Source: Luscinia megarhynchos | Taxonomy: Eukaryota > Chordata > Aves > Passeriformes > Turdidae | NCBI GenBank assembly: GCA_034336665.1 | Contig: CM067569.1 | Location: 22,975,320 to 23,039,319 of the forward strand | DNA length: 64,000 bases | Direction of reading: 5' to 3' | Shown: positions 63,231-64,000 of the stretch, piece by piece | Position numbering within the stretch: the first letter of the stretch is position 1 | Layout of the letters: each line of letters starts with the position of its first letter | Translations under genes and position numbers: made by a program | The notes under the pieces: generated by a model | Database searches by the model: none | What the model was told of the DNA's origin: nothing | What the model saw: the letters and a program-made list of their open reading frames with translations, nothing else

Positions 63231-64000
63231 TGGGACAGAAGAAACACTAATTTGCTCTGAACAGTTGCCTGATGAATGGAAACAGTAATCAAAGGTTATC
63301 TGAAATGTGTTAGCACTGTCAGAAATGGTAAAGTTTATAAGAAATATAAAGACCTGAAAAGCTTACTTCATCCTTACCTTCTTTCTACCTCATCATGAAA
63401 TATTTTAAGCTTCAGAGAAAAAAAATCATAGTAGATTCGAGGCTAGTCTTAACTAACATCTTTTACTGGCTACGTAACAGCTCAATATCATTAAACATGC
63501 TAACATTTTTGCATTTTTAAGATTTAATCAGCTTAAGGACCATCTCTGCAAACAGACATATCAAGGAGGAAATATTTTTATTATCTTGGCAACATCAGAA
63601 AGAGTGGAAAAAACCCAACCCTATGACACTAGCAGTCATTATCTATTGAAAGTTTATGATCTGAGAACAATGCAACTAAAACTCTACTGCATAAATTAAA
63701 GACAAAAACACTCATAGATCAGCTAAAAAAACCTTAACAGTTTTCTTCCATTTACACTTTTCTGAAAAGTTTGACACTGTGTAGTAAGGTAAAACAGGAT
63801 ATTCCTAGACTTCCTGACTTTTCACTTCAATAGCTTTTTATTTCTGCATAAACTGAAATACTGGCCACTGTTACTAAGCACTATTTTCTTAGCTAAAAAA
63901 ATATAGCAGCATAAAACTACAGAACCACATTCAAAAAGGACTTTGCACAAAAGCCTCTTTGAAAAATGGTTTTTATTAGGGGCATTCACATTTACCACTT

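Larger units (their letters stand above)
4898..64000 (-). other. KCNMA1: 3' part of the long KCNMA1 intron preceding the exon (intron 1)
   Basis: The acceptor at 4898 has no upstream partner exon in the window, so more than 59 kb belongs to a single intron. This agrees with established knowledge that the first intron of vertebrate KCNMA1 is exceptionally long. It is assigned to the minus strand because the only recognised exon is there. Features inside it are listed separately. Unannotated, alternative or antisense transcripts within it cannot be excluded from sequence alone. Confidence 0.85.

Overview
The window is vertebrate nuclear DNA, most probably from a bird. It is AT-rich (roughly 35-37% GC by eye) and has no dense coding. 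Every open frame of about 60-190 codons is isolated, most lack family features, and several begin at a non-ATG codon. The few recognisable mobile-element remains are CR1 LINE fragments, including one well-preserved CR1 3' end at 16838-17041, which is the sauropsid/avian hallmark.

The one confident gene piece is a single coding exon of KCNMA1 (the BK, or Slo1, large-conductance calcium- and voltage-activated potassium channel) on the minus strand at 4733-4897. It encodes 55 codons of the S0-S1 linker up to the first residues of S1. It has a gtaagt donor, a cag acceptor and a consensus branch point, and both junctions fall at phase 0. From remembered mammalian gene structure it is exon 2. Positions below 4733 are then the 5' part of intron 2, and positions above 4897 (about 59 kb) are the 3' part of the very long intron 1. 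Neither intron is complete here.

The intronic DNA holds the following. (i) A compact GC- and CpG-rich block at about 6400-6860, some 1.5 kb upstream of the exon in the direction of transcription, next to an octamer site; it is the best candidate for an internal promoter or enhancer. (ii) CR1 pieces at 16838-17041, 17205-17290, 20381-20418 and probably 45900-46080, and two much older LINE reverse-transcriptase remnants at 8300-8365 and 15041-15115. (iii) Two MIR-like SINE fossils near 12124-12215 and 29900-29966. (iv) A nearly perfect 38-bp tandem duplication at 3793-3868. (v) T/G-rich low-complexity tracts at 18.8, 19.4, 19.6 and 23.7 kb, the last with quadruplex potential. (vi) Further GC-rich patches at 38.34-38.48 kb and 61.5-61.88 kb, and an E-box cluster at 62.62 kb.

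I see no complete gene, rRNA, tRNA, CRISPR array, LTR element or viral gene. I found no convincing new biological system. The observations most worth testing are the CpG-rich block upstream of the S0-S1 linker exon, and the plus-strand splice-like signals that would frame an antisense exon over it.
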